Of a stretch of 64,000 nt of DNA, positions 47,253 to 59,492 are shown in pieces. Location: positions 4,033,001-4,097,000 of the forward strand of contig JAUCBN010000043.1 in NCBI GenBank assembly GCA_035048815.1, in the 5' to 3' direction. Below the pieces are notes generated by a model, which worked only from the letters and a program-made list of their open reading frames with translations, ran no database searches and was not told the DNA's origin. The position numbers and the translations under genes were made by a program. Positions within the stretch are counted from its first letter, which is position 1. Each line of letters begins with the position of its first letter. This DNA is from Abelmoschus esculentus. Taxonomy: Eukaryota; Streptophyta; Magnoliopsida; Malvales; Malvaceae.

Positions 47253-47869
47253 TTTTGTTTCTCAGAGTTTCTTTGATGATAAGGTTATCTATCACTTATC
47301 ACGAAAGACTTCATCTTTCTGGATTTTATATGCTTTCCATGTTTTAGCCCAATCCTAGCACTCCATTAGGCCTTGTTTCATCCAGACCCATTGCAGTACA
47401 AGTAGATCTTGTTAATTTTGATTGGACCCTCAAAATTGTGTTGAATTGAAACCCAAATGATCTAAACAAAAACCTTGAATTTTAATGAAAATTGTGTTAT
47501 TTTTACTGTTCTTCTGATTCCAAAGTTTAGAACCGATTAATTCAGACTAACTCGCGTCGTACATCTAGTTTTGGTGGGTGAGTCTCCCAGCAACGTCTCG
47601 AATTTGAAACTTACTTAAGGGAACTAAGTTGCTTATCATTTGGACCAACCCTGTTGGTTAAGTATATGTGTTATTAATTATTACTGTTAATTGTGAAACC
47701 ACGCTGAATTTGAATGGCTTACTAAATTTTAGTTTTAAACATTCACCTGGTCCTGTTTTCTTACATTTTTATTGCAACAGTTTCGAAATACAGTTGAAAA
47801 GAATTGAGATTTCAGAGATCGTGTATTAGCTTCGTTTACAGTTACTTCTTCTGTATCCTGTTTGTTTCC
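47253..47869. other. Short intergenic region
   Basis: Probably the bTHXc promoter followed by the decayed upstream part of the FRS pseudogene. A tRNA-like TCTAGTTTTGGTGGGTGAG segment near 47567 is suggestive of a SINE remnant but has no clear B box. Confidence 0.35.
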
Positions 47870-49941
47870 AAGTGTCAGTTGACCGGTGGGCGGGGTTTCC
47901 GTTTCAGATTGAAGAGAGTTCTCAAAACAGTGAGAGCAACTCTTTGAGGACGATGGCAATGAACTTGAAATGGAAAGGAACGATATTGATATTGAGAGCA
48001 ATGACCTTCAGGGTGATTGTGAGTTGTGACCAAATGCTTGAAATTGAAGACAAACATCAAAGCAACGGGGATGATGCAACTGCAGTTTGTGTTGAAAATG
48101 GTATATCCCAAGATGCTTATAATTATTATAACTGTTATGCCTAGGAGCTAGGATTTGCTATCAGGGTGAAATCTTCATGGACGAAGCGTAACAGCAAAGA
48201 GAAACGTGGAGCTGTGCTCTGTTGTAACTGTGAGGGCTTCAAAGCAATCAAAGAAGCAAACAGTCGCCGGAAGGAAACGAGAACTGGCTGTCTTGCAATG
48301 ATAAAGTTGAGGTTAATGGAATCACCTATTCGACCATGAAAGAGCACAAAATTGTAAGTCCCACAAGAAGATGGATGCTGTGGCCAAAAGGAAGGTGGAG
48401 CAAACTGTGGATGTAGAAGTAAGGACAATGAAGTTGTACTGTACATCTATGGCCGATCCAGTTGGGTTATGGATGCTCAAATTCGATTGAAGGAGAAATT
48501 AGTGAGTGTGTTGATCGTTCTAGGCGCTTGGAGCTTAAAAAAAGGAGATTCCCAGATCATATATAATTTTTTTAGCCACAGTCACCTTACTAATCCAAAT
48601 TTTGTTTACCTTATAGACCTGAACGATGAAGGGTGTTTAAGGAATGTTTTCTGGATAGATTCTAGGTCTAGAGCTGCATATGGTTACTTTGGTGATGTGG
48701 TTGCGGTTGATACTACTTGTTTGTCAAACATATACCAGATTCCTCTTGTGGCATTTGTTGGAGTAAACCGTCATGGGCAGGCTATCTTGTTGGGATGTGG
48801 TTTGCTTGGTGATGACACATTCGAAACATATGTTTGGCTATTTAGGGCATGGCTTACATGTATGTCTGGTCGCCCTCCGCAAACCATAATCACAGACCAT
48901 TGCAGGGACATGCAAAGTGCAATACCTGAGGTATTTCCCAGGGCTCACCATCGGGTACATTTGTCTCGTGTCATGCAAAGCATTCTCGAGAATCTGGGAG
49001 AGTTGCAGGAATCTGTTGTCTTTCAAATGATATTAAATAGGACAGTCTATGAGACTGTAAAGGTGGACGAATTTGAAATGGGATGGGATGACATGGTACG
49101 ACGGTTCGGAATTGCTTATCACCGGTTGCTTTGTACTCTGTACGAAGGAAGAGAGCGATGGGCTCCGGTTTACCGGAAAGATACATTTTTTTGCTGGGAT
49201 GTGCACTTTTCAAAACGGTGAGTCTACGATCTCATTTTTCGAAAGTTATGTTCATAAGCAAACTTCTTTGAAAGAATTTTTCGATACGTATGAATTCGCT
49301 TTGCAAAACAAAACATAAAAATGAATTCGTTTTGCAAAACAAAACATAAAAATGAAGCCTTCAGTGATATCGAATCAAGAGATTCGAGTCCCCTGTTGAA
49401 AACAAGATGCTTTTACGAATTACAGCTTTCCAAGCTGTATTCAAACGAAATTTTCAGGAGGTTCCAAGATGAGGCTGTGCTGATGTCTTGTTTGACAACA
49501 ACAGAAACTCATGCCAATGGACATGTTGTAACCTACATGGTTAAATAACATGAGGCAGAAGGAGATCGAAGCGATATCAGGAACTTTGAAGTTATGTATG
49601 ACAAAGCCGGAATGGAAATCCGTTGCATGTGCAGCTGCTTTAACTTCAACGGCTACCTTTACCGACATGGTTTGTATGTCCTGAACTGCAACAGTGTGGA
49701 GGAAGTCCCATTTCAGTATATCTCGTCTAGATGGAGGAAAGATTTTAAGCGGCTATACGTTCCGAATCTCGAATCGAATAACGTTGACAGTAGCAACCCC
49801 ATCCAGTTGTTTGATCATTTGTATAGACGGTCGATGCAAGTTGTTGAAGGGATGATGTCGCGAGATCATTATACAGTTGCATGGCAAGCATTTAAAGAAT
49901 CTCTGAATAAAATTCGACTTGTTTCGGATAACCATGTATAG
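47870..49941 (+). pseudogene. FAR1-RELATED SEQUENCE (FRS6/FRS8-like) pseudogene
   Basis: FRS proteins are transcription factors derived from Mutator-type transposases (known). Pieces follow the FRS6/8 order: an acidic N-terminus (about 47940-48030), the FAR1 DNA-binding domain (YYNCYA stop ELGFAIRVKSSWTK, then GAVLCCNCEGFKAIKEANSR), a broken linker, the MULE transposase domain (48600-49200; NVFWIDSRSRAAYGYFGDV, WLTCMSGRPPQTIITDHC) and the SWIM region (about 49600-49700). Disabling changes seen: TAG at 48142-48144; frame loss and stops at 48330-48530; an extra T in the T7 run at 49186-49192; a 31-bp tandem duplication at 49290-49351; and TAA at 49546-49548. The SWIM finger also reads YRH where CRH is expected. 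No introns are seen inside, so a processed copy is possible. The last part (49594-49941) is open and keeps its normal C-terminus. Confidence 0.85.
49290..49351 (+). repeat. 31-bp tandem duplication inside the FRS pseudogene
   Basis: Two copies (49290-49320, 49321-49351) differ at a single C/T position. Because 31 is not a multiple of three, the duplication shifts the frame; removing one copy in thought joins EFALQNK to HKNEAFSDIES, which follows the family. Confidence 0.92.
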
Positions 49942-50526
49942 TTTAACAGTCAAAATGTAACATAATTTCTATGTAGCATCTATAGTATCTGAATTTTGTT
50001 AAAAAAAACAAAATGGTAACTAAACTTTCAGCGTTATAAAATCACAATTTAACTTTATGTTTTCTAACAAAATGATAAATCCTATATATAATAATATATT
50101 TAGTTCTTTATATTTACTCATTTAATTAATTTAGTTTTAATTCGAAAAAAAAATCAATGAATTTAGCAGGGTGGTATGCTCCATGATCTACAGCTGTTCA
50201 TGCTGAGTGTTTCTGCTCTTGAGGGTTTAGCCAAAAACTAAAAGATGAAGGTACGACAGCTGAAATCATACTAAAAGAAATATACCAGTTGATTCAAATA
50301 CAAATTCATGAAGTTTTCCAGGTAAAATAAAAACCAGGTTCAGTTTCACATTCATGCAGACACACATAATACATAACTTATATAGATGCATAATTATAGG
50401 TACCAAGTCCTCCACAATTGTAGTACATGTTTACCACCAGAATCTAAACATTAACTTCAACACACCATTAATAGATTAGTGCGATGAACACCATCTTAAA
50501 TGAAATGAAAGATCTCAACTCTGATC
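49942..50526. other. Intergenic region, likely 3' UTRs
   Basis: AT-rich with no gene. The right part, from about 50150, may belong to the 3' UTR of the LEA_2 gene on the minus strand. Confidence 0.4.
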
Positions 50527-51853
50527 TAATCCTGCAAGTAGAATAATTAAATATGGTGTTACTCAAACAAAAATTAGCATATACCGCACAATGATGCAAG
50601 CATATGTTTTGTAAATACCTAGAAGGGCATGCATTTAATGAGCTGCCATAACCAATTTTAACCACTACCTTTTAATCTAACCCATTTTCAATAATATAAA
50701 CTGTTTACTAACGAGTAGTAAGATCAATCATCTTGCATATGATGGAAGAAGGATGAAATCAAACTGAATAAGATATGAAACCCAAAAGGATGAAATGGGA
50801 GTTGGGAGTAAGAGTTACCCCTAAAATAAAATGAACAATTGTAACAGTTAATTGTAGAAACAGCAATGCAAGCATAATCCAACCATGGTTGAAACAGTAA
50901 CACTCAAGTAAGCAAAAGAATTAACATACCTCGTCATCATCGTCGCCGTCCTTCTTAAGACGAGTTGTACCACCCTCCTTGCTGATGGGCAATTTCATTG
51001 GTCCAAATGGAGTGTCAACATTAATATGACCTTTCATAGTGTACCCTGTTCCTTTTCCTCTTATCATGTCCCAAAGGGCAGATCCAAAATCCTTAGGCCT
51101 GAAGGTAATAGGAATGTCAACGTAACTGGTTCCTTTTTTGCCTATGGTAGTGGATTTTTGGAGTTCTGCACCTCCAATGCTCACATCCGATAGCCAGACC
51201 TCATAGTCAAGTGCATTGAGTCCCAAGTCAAAGTCATTCATATTTTCCAATCTCAAATGAAGAATTGCAACAGTTTCCTCCCAAGAGAATCTCTCAAAGT
51301 GTATCTTCTCCAGATCAATATCAGGCTTGTAAGGTATAGGGATCTCTCCGGTTTTCTCTAGCGGTAAAGTTAACCTTCCGAAAACAGGAACATCAACAAT
51401 GAGATCAACTTTCAGCCTATATGGAATGATGCTTCCCGGCTCAATATCATTGTATGTACTTTTGATATCATCATATATCAAAGTAACCGGGATCTTTACA
51501 GTCTCCTCGCCATGAGCATGGATGGTTCCAGCATCTGGAATCAAGCCTGAAAGGAGTTTCCTTCCATCACTCTCGATGAGGTAGTCGATGTCAACGAGGG
51601 GGATTGGAACAGGATTTGGATTCTTTATGAGGACATCAACCACAATGTCTGCTTTCTCAAGATTGATGGAAGGGATGTGAATCGCAGTTACATCTGCAGT
51701 TGGCTTCCCAAAGCCAATTGTTTCCTCGATCTTCTCACCGATGTCATGAATGAAGCCCTTCACCTTATCCATAAATCCACCCTTGTCATCGCCGTCGTCC
51801 CCCTTGTCCTTAACACCCCTGTCTACTATTTCTGGTTTATCATCCGATGCCAT
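50527..51853 (-). CDS. Late embryogenesis abundant protein, LEA_2 / WHy-domain (At2g44060-like)
   Basis: Main exon 51853-50930 plus a tiny final exon 50532-50527 coding Asp-stop, giving 309 residues. If the last GT donor is not used the frame ends at 50921 with 310 residues. The N-terminus is acidic (KGDDGDDKGGFMDKVKGF). Two WHy-type LEA_2 domains follow, the first with SINLEKADIVVDVLIKNPNP and PVPIPLVDIDYLIESDGRK, the second with FSWEETVAILHLRLENMNDF; the tail is KK followed by an Asp run. No signal peptide or membrane segment, so it is cytosolic. LEA_2 proteins are folded stress-associated proteins linked to desiccation tolerance (known). A 5' UTR intron is likely (donor at about 52398, acceptor at about 51868 on the minus strand). 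Confidence 0.92.
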
Positions 51854-53812
51854 ACCTTAATAGCAAAGCTTGCAGGTAAGTAATCAAATAAAGTAATCTA
51901 GATAAATATTCAAAACAATTTTATATTAGTAACATAGATCGCAAATCCTTCTACGACTGTAAATTGAAAAGCAAGATCGAAAAACAGAGAGTTCAGATAG
52001 TAATCTGAGAGAAAAGTGTAAGAATCGTAAGAAGATAGTGATCCGAGACATAAAAATCATCAAACTGTTAAAACATGATCCAAAACATCCAGATCCAGAT
52101 CTAATCATCGTAGTTTCAAACATGACAATTTCTAATATACTACTGTAAAAGGTCAAGAACGAATACAACAATAGTAACACGTAGATCTGGAATGCTATTA
52201 TCATTATGCTACACACCTCATGAACTAGAATACTACTGGAGTTCCTAATCTTACAGGATGATTCTTTTGACTATATAATCCAAATAACTCATGATTTTGG
52301 TCAAGGAATGAAGATCAGATCCACCATCTTTCCAGTATTGAAGACTAGAAATTAAGATCAGAATATAAATATTACATACAATTTTCAGTGAGATTTACCT
52401 GCAAGCAGCCGAGCAGATAGTTTGATTTTGGTTTTTGATCTTGAAAATGTTTTGTGGTTAGAGACAGAGCCAGGCAGACTGGACGCGGAGACTATATTGG
52501 ATTGAAAGAAAGAAAAAGGCATAATTTAGTAAGAAGTCCTCAAATTATAATAAACCTTTGTTTTAACCCCTAAACTATATTTTTTGTCAAATGAGGCAAT
52601 TAAACTATAGTCCATAAAGGCAGAAAGTGGGCATTGAACAGGTAATTATATTAGATTGAAAAAGTGGAGAAGTTGACAGAATATTCTAAAGTTTTTTTAT
52701 GAATGTTTTTTTATTGGAAGAGAGGTCGGGTTACAGTTTATGATATAAAATATATGATTCGAGACTAATTATATAATTTTTCCTTAAATTTTTTTTTAAA
52801 AATATTTATAATAATATTTTTTTTTATAATTAGCTCTTTAAAATTAATTTTTTTTATTTATAATTTAATTTTTAAACATATTTTTTATAATTAACCCCCT
52901 TAGAAATTTTTTTTTACAATTAAGTCTTTAAAATTATTATTTTTTCACTAAATTGGGTTAGGGTCAGGTTTAAAGTATTTATTTTCGATCAATTCGATTC
53001 AGAGTCACGTTTAAAGTATTTATGTTTAGGTCAATTTTAGGTAGGCCAAAAACCCGACCTATATCCATCTCTAAATATAAATATCATAAGTTGTATTTTT
53101 AATTTGATACGAGACATAATTATAAATACTTATAAACTAATTTAATAATCAGTTATATAAAAAGATAATAATCTCCTAAAAATATGTTAATTTGTCTCTT
53201 TCTCTCCTTAAAAATTTTTGTGATAAAGGAAAAAAAATTCTTGTTGAAAAGTCAATACTAAAAGTTAATTTCAACATCAAAAATTAAAAATTTTAATAAA
53301 TAATTAATTCATTCAAGATTAAAGTATAATTAATACCAACATTGTTAAAGGGCAACTATTAATTTGTTTCAGAGATATTATTAAGAATTTAAAATCGGTT
53401 TAATAAGTATCTAGAATCCTAATTAATCTAATATCACTATTATATTATTATTATGTTTTATTTATTTTTTTATACTTTTACTTAGATTATTGTTTAGATT
53501 TAGACTTGTTTAGTTGTATTTTTATTTACTATTTCGTAATGTTTTTGTTCGAAAGACTTGATCTTATGTTTTTCTATTTAATAAAAATTATTGTTGATTT
53601 ATTTAATATTGAGCGGAAAAAAATTATCGAGATAATTACCGAATCAAATCAGGATAATTATTATTTTCGGAATAAATACAAGCAAGGATAATTCCTCATA
53701 ATTTGAATTCAAAGTATGAAAGTATAGTTTTGCCTGTCACCTTTTTCATCATACTCTGCATGTAATCCAGAATTTGTTTCCTAATGGTTGTGCAGGACAA
53801 TGGACATTGCAT
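51854..53812. other. LEA_2 upstream region and AT-rich intergenic sequence
   Basis: About 51866-52398 is the probable 5' UTR intron and about 52400-52490 the first UTR exon. Beyond 52500 the sequence is AT-rich transposon debris: two copies of a TTTAAAGTATTTAT-type segment at about 52968 and 53010. No gene seen. Confidence 0.45.
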
Positions 53813-53892
53813 GAAGAAGAAGAAGAAGAAGAAGAAGAAGAAGAAGAAGAAGAAGAAGAAGAAGAAGAAGAAGAAGAAGAAGAAGAAGAAGA
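53813..53892. repeat. (GAA)n microsatellite, about 80 bp
   Basis: About 26 uninterrupted GAA units. It lies about 50 bp beyond the stop codon of the APS2-like gene, so in its transcript it would be a TTC run in the 3' UTR. Confidence 0.97.
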
Positions 53893-53944
53893 CACTTTGT
53901 ATTTTTGAATAACAATGAACTCAGTCCTCAGTCATAACTCATAA

Positions 53945-56899
53945 CTATAAGATTGTGTCGTCCCGAATCTCTGCGCTCCTAAGCACCACAATAATTCTCC
54001 CACTGATTATATAACCATCGGATTCCCGATCACATTCTTCAACAGTATCTTTGTTGATAAGCTGATAGTATAGAAAATTCTGTTTAATCAAAGTATTTCA
54101 TACTGTAAATAGGTAATGAAAATGTGTTGCAGATACACACCTTCACGCTCTTCCCGATCCTTGCGTTTTTATCTACAATGGCTTTTCTAATTTCAGTATT
54201 CTCACCGATTCCTATCGGGACCCTCGTACTGTAAGTCTGGCTCTCTCGGACATCTTCAATCTATTACAAACACCAGATCACTAGTGTCAACGTATGTAAT
54301 GCTGAAGTTTTAGAGGATGAAAAGCCAGACATGCATGATGCATGCATGCATGCATGCATTCGGTACCTGGTAGACGTCAGAACCCATGATGACTGAGTCT
54401 TCTATGATTGTCCCATCTCCAACTTTAGTCCTCATTCCCACCACTGTACCTTTGATCTTGCACCTCTATTGTTACAGAGTTAGATGGATTCAGATAAAAA
54501 AATATAAAATACATAAATCATCACTCAACTTTACTCTTAAACCTAATTTGATCATCGAAGATCAAAACGTTTAATTTACTCACTGAAATTTAGAGGTTGA
54601 ATATTTTTTATCACTAAAGTTTAGACATTAAATGTTTTTTGTATCTCTTAAACCCCAAACGGTCATAGATGATAGTCGTTCAATCCCAAATTTTATTAAT
54701 CACTCAGTCTCAACCTCATGAGTCTGAATTTGACCTCCATTAATTTTGATCGAAAAGTGTTTTAAAATTCTCGAATTGACAAAAATCTTTTGATTTCTCT
54801 CTCTTTCTTCATCCGTCGTCAGATAAAACCTATTTTTAGTATATTATTTCTCTCATCCCGATAAAGTTTTTTATCATTTGAATCTTGGAAAAGTTTTTTT
54901 GTTAGTTAATTAATGAACGTCATAAAAAATGAATAAAAGAGTGACAAAAAACGATTAATGTCTAAATTTCAGTGAGTAAATTGAATTTTTTGAAATTTCA
55001 GCAACCAAAATAGTTTTGAAACTAAATTTAAGCGACTATTCACATAATTTATCAAAAAAAATCTCTTTAATCACCATCACCCAAAACATGCATACTTTTC
55101 TACTTACATTGAGAATGCAACCATCTCCGATCACACTATCCGTTATGACAGCATCACTTACAATGGTCGGAGGCAGATATCGAGGCACAGTATACACCGG
55201 AGAATCTCTATCACAGAAGCTGCAATCAAAGTTTATGGAAATTATTCAGTAAAATGATGCATTCGAATGACCTATAGGTAAGTGTACTACAGACTTGTAT
55301 CCCATGTTTGATTTCTTTATGCATTCCATATTTGCCTGGTAAAATGCTTCAATGCTCCTCATGTCCTCCCAATACCCTTCAAACAGATATGCCTCAACCT
55401 GTACACTCAGTAGAAGCACAAGATCATCATGTTCGAAAATATGCAGAAAAATTAATGCATTGATATGTACAGTAATTAGTAAAGTCTGATCAGGACCTTC
55501 ATTCCTAGAGATAATGCACCTTGTATCACTTCTGTCCCAAAATACTTTGCCTTGGGGAAATGTTTATTCAGAAGATTTACCATTGTTGATCGGTTGATGA
55601 GGTAGATTCCCATACTTGGAATGCAGCTATGACTAGTCAAAGATTCAGCCTGAACCCAATTTTCACAGTAAGTTGAGGAAGTTGGGTAATTATGATAAGG
55701 GTAAACTACACCAAATATCACTAAACTTTTAGGCGCTTATCGATATATTTTAACGTTGAACTTTAGTTTAGGCTTTAATTATACATATCACTGAGACCGT
55801 AATATCGTCAATTTTAAGGTATAATTGAAGCCTAAACTAAAATTCAGTGTAAACATGATATCGATAAGTGATATAATCGATACTAAACTTAATGTTTAAG
55901 TTAGTGGTGTCTGATGAGGGAAAAGTAAAGTTGATGATGACAGCTTACTACTTTATAGTTCTGGGGTTCCCTATCTGACTTCAGACTGTATTGTATGACT
56001 TGATTTTCTGTATTGATTTTCAGTACACCAAAGCCTGTGTCTTCATCTCTCACGGTAATACCATTTGAAGCAACAATAGTTACATCAGATTTTCTTTTCC
56101 TGTGGGATTCTATCAACTTTTGGTAGTCCATTTTATAGAGATGATGGCCTGGAAGGACCAGAAATTCCTCTACCGGATACTCTTCTAGGACCCACAAGCA
56201 TTTTCTTATAGCATCAGCTGTTCCCTGGTAGTCATGTTGAGAAAAATTACAGATGCAAACCACATTAAGTGAAAAGCATTGGATTTACTATATGCAATGT
56301 AATCCAGTGTCATACCTGAAACCAATCCTGATCTTCAGGGCTTTGATGTGCTGCAATCACTTCGATAAACCCTTCTTTTCCGAGGCCTGCTCCGGCGTAG
56401 GCTCTCGACAGGTGGGAATTGAGAGAAGTAGAATTGAGTTGTGTGAGGGCATATATCTTATTGATGTTGCTGTTAATGCAGTTGCTAACAACTGCATCAA
56501 TGAGTCTGTAGTTAGATGCTATAGGAATAGCCCCTTCTGATCTTCTCTTTGTCAATGGGTACAGCCTCGACTCTGATCCGTCTCCGAATACTATTGCTGC
56601 AACACTCTGCCATTGGACAAGTTCGATTTTTCGGTGAAACGATGATACAGAAACATGATCCACCGGATACAGGGAATATGCAATGAATTAATATCCTAAC
56701 TTAAAGTGTAAGAAGGATGGACCTGATTTACTGGAGGTTGGAGCAAAATAGGATTTGGAACTTGATGAGTGTTTGACATGGACGCCCTAGAAGGAAGCTT
56801 TGGTGAATACTTGTGATCATAGCAATCCGATCCTACGATACCGATGTGTTTCGCCTGGATATTTACCGGGGTGGAAGAACAGAAATGCAATGTCACCAT
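53945..56899 (-). CDS. APS2: ADP-glucose pyrophosphorylase small-subunit-like protein, APS2 type (probably inactive)
   Basis: Nine exons: 56899-56723, 56606-56316, 56224-55949, 55649-55497, 55398-55295, 55219-55108, 54465-54367, 54260-54141 and 54061-53945, giving 482 residues. It follows Arabidopsis APS2 along its length: SVAAIVFGDGSESRLYPLTK, NYRLIDAVVSNCINSNINKI, QGTADAIRKCLW, EFLVLPGHHLYKMDY, EGYWEDMRSIEAFYQANM, the left-handed beta-helix repeats, and the C-terminal IVVLRSAEIRDDTIL. Active enzymes have a GGGxGTRLYPLT nucleotide loop followed by RAKPAVP; here these read FGDGSESRLYPLT and RSEGAIP, and the HLY replaces the usual D-H-LYR motif. APS2 is described as catalytically inactive in Arabidopsis (known), and the same loss is seen here. 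The N-terminus is short for a transit peptide and may be longer in a missed exon. Confidence 0.92.
54333..54360. repeat. (TGCA)n microsatellite in intron 7 of the APS2-like gene
   Basis: A run of CATG/TGCA units of about 28 bp, starting with one imperfect unit. Confidence 0.85.
54490..55045. mobile_element. Fold-back element inside intron 6 of the APS2-like gene
   Basis: The left arm contains TTTACTCACTGAAATTTAGA; the right arm, read inverted, contains the same TTTACTCACTGAAATTTAGA, and the flanking 60-80 bases on each arm are diverged inverted copies. The centre (54680-54900) is unrelated. It accounts for most of the intron's unusual length. Confidence 0.65.
55690..55912. mobile_element. 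Fold-back element inside intron 3 of the APS2-like gene
   Basis: TAGTTTAGGCTTTAATTATA in the left half pairs with TATAATTGAAGCCTAAACTA in the right half, and outer tracts (CTTATCGATA / TATCGATAAG) are also inverted. About 220 bp, AT-rich, non-coding. Confidence 0.75.
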
Positions 56900-58177
56900 C
56901 ACAGAAGTCTATAGCAAGCAAGCAGGCAGAGAGTTTATGGTTGAATCTATCTATTATTTTGTTGGTCACATTTTTATAGTATTCCAGTATGGGTTTGCTT
57001 GGCAATGCAGGCAGAGCATTCATATTTCATACACATTTAATTATCTAGGTGACTTGGGTTCTACGCTTCTGTCAAAACCTTTTTCCTTTATTCTCTTGGT
57101 TGATTCATTTCTTTCATCTTGTTTATTTGTCTGAACACCTAGCATGATGAATATAAAGCTGGTCAGATCTAGCGTCCTTTAATTAAATTTTTATGTTACG
57201 ATTAATTTGTTGGATTTTAAATTTATAATCTAGAAAATAGAAAAAGATCAGAGACGAATCCAAAATTTCAAGTTGGGGTATAATATAAATATTAAGAGAT
57301 AAAGAAAATTTATTATTTATTATTTATTATTTTTTTCAAAAAATATAACCAATAAAAATAAAAAATTCTTATTTTGATCGCCTACCATTACATATATTGC
57401 GGAAAAAAATAAAAAGACAAAAATAGTTCAGTGACTAAAATTTAGAAAAGAGCAATAAATTAGTGATTAAAACAAGATAAAAGTAATATTAATGATTAAA
57501 ATTTTAAAAATGTAACGTTAATAAAGAATTTATACAAAATAATAATTTGATTACTAAAACAAAAAAACAAGAATAATTTAGTGACCAATGGTGATATTTA
57601 CCCTAATTAATTTTTATTTGTTCTGTTTTTTAATAGAGATAATGAGGGAAATTTTTGTGAAGAATATTCTGATATCACAAATAAATAACCATATGCAGAG
57701 GCAGCACGTAAGTATAGTTTGTGCGGACAATGGCCCCACCTTGGTTTTAAAAAATTATTAAATGATTCTTGATTTTTTTATTATTTTTTATTTGGCTCCT
57801 TAAATTTTTTAAAAAATTATATTAAATATTAAAATTTTAAATAATTTTAATTAAATTCCGCTAATAAAATTTTAAAATTCTTATTAAATCTCTCGAAATT
57901 ATTAAATTTTTTACCAAAAGCCTCAAAGTTTTTAAAAAATTTAATTTAAGTCTTCAATTTATTTAAAATTTAAGTTAACCCCCTGAATCTCTTACTCCAA
58001 GTTCCACCACTGACCATATAATGTCCGAATCACTCTATCAATTAATGAGATAAATAATTTTATGTTATTTTTTGAATAATTTTTTTATGAACAATTTTAT
58101 TATCTACTGTCGAGTGGCTTTTATCATATTAAAAATAAAATTATTGTTGCGCAACAAAAGAAAAAAATTTAGAATTG
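56900..58177. other. APS2 upstream region and AT-rich sequence
   Basis: The first 250 bp is even-composition and probably promoter and leader. From 57200 to 58177 there is no gene; fold-back-like fragments with 'AGTGACTAAAATTT' and inverted counterparts lie at about 57420-57600. Confidence 0.4.
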
Positions 58178-58292
58178 CACAAGCCATCTAGTTTCAGTGG
58201 TTAAAAGAACGGTTGTTGTTCTTAGAGGTCATGTATTCGAGTACCAGTAATGCCAGTATAGTATTGAGCGATTAATGTCCAAAGGTTAAAAA
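58178..58292 (+). mobile_element. tRNA-derived SINE-like element, copy 2
   Basis: Box A-like CTAGTTTCAGTGGTTAA and box B-like TATTCGAGTACC, with AGAACGGTTGTTGTTCTTA between them and GAGCGATTAATGTCCAAA after. It aligns collinearly with 9758-9885. Confidence 0.65.
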
Positions 58293-59492
58293 TATACACT
58301 AAAACAAATACTACTGTAATCATTGTATAGCTTAATCAAAAGAAAATTCTTTAGAATTACTTAAAATACAACGAAAAAATAAGTTAGTAACAATAAATGA
58401 GAGCACAAACTTATGAAATTTATTAGTTTACCCCCTAAATTTTATATCTTTCAATTTAGTCCTAAACTTTAATGACTTGAATTTAATTCTAAATTTAAAA
58501 AAATTACACTATTCCTTCGTACTCCAAACTCGTCTTCTGGGTGTGACACTAATTCGTTAGCATTACTTATGGTTGCAAAAGTACATTAATTCATTTGAGT
58601 AAAATTTCTACTATATATAAATATGTATTTTTTTAGGGTTTAATAAATCATAATAAATTTATTTGTTCATATAAATCTATTATATTTTAATTTTTTGATA
58701 TTATAGAGTATCTATTTATTTTTTTACTGTTGTTTATTTATCAAAAATAATCATGTAAAATCTTTGTATCTCTTTTATTATAAGTATTTTATATCTCTTT
58801 TATTATCTTCTCATTAATACTATCAACATCTTAGAACAAATAATGATTGTGATAATGAGTTTAATAGGGAGGTGGATAGAGAAAAAGATTAATTATTCGA
58901 ATTAAAGTTTAAATGATCTCAAATGAAATAGAGTTTAACAATAACAGATCTAGAAAAATATTCAAGGGTAGACACACTTGAAATTTTAAAATTTTAAGAT
59001 AGGCATAACTCATAAATATTAAAAAATTTAGAGATTAAATTATAAAATTTTAAAAATAATTAAAATAAATATATGAATTTTAAAAATTTCAAAATAAGTT
59101 TGTACCTACCGTACACTATAAGTGCATCCGCTACCGGTGCTTTTAACATTGGTAAAACAACAAAAGTGGACACAAAAACCAAAGTCTACTGAATTTAACA
59201 GTCTTATAATACTTGTTTATATTCCTTACCACAGAAGCAAAAGAAATACAACTGTTGGCATGTCTCATCAAATACATTTTTGGTTTCAGATAACAACCAA
59301 ATATAAGAAATTACAGAAAATTACATTATAATGAGATTCTCAGACTTGAAGGATTGAAACTGAGGGGGGAACTACTACTTGAGGCGTCTGGGACTGGGGG
59401 GAACTTTCTTTCACTTTACCTTTGTTGCTTCTTTGTTTCTATGTTTCAAAACAAGACCATCATTACTAGAACCAACCATGAACCACTACCGC
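58293..59492. other. AT-rich intergenic stretch
   Basis: No gene seen. A more balanced patch at 59110-59460 might be a 3' UTR or transposon end, but has no long frame. Confidence 0.4.

Noticed and set aside
46684..49941. Functional link between the bTHXc gene and the neighbouring FRS locus
   Set aside because: The FRS locus is a broken, probably dispersed copy; adjacency appears accidental.
53813..53892. GAA run as a possible Glu/Lys-rich coding repeat
   Set aside because: It lies outside the APS2 coding frame and no open frame with a start uses it; it is a simple microsatellite.
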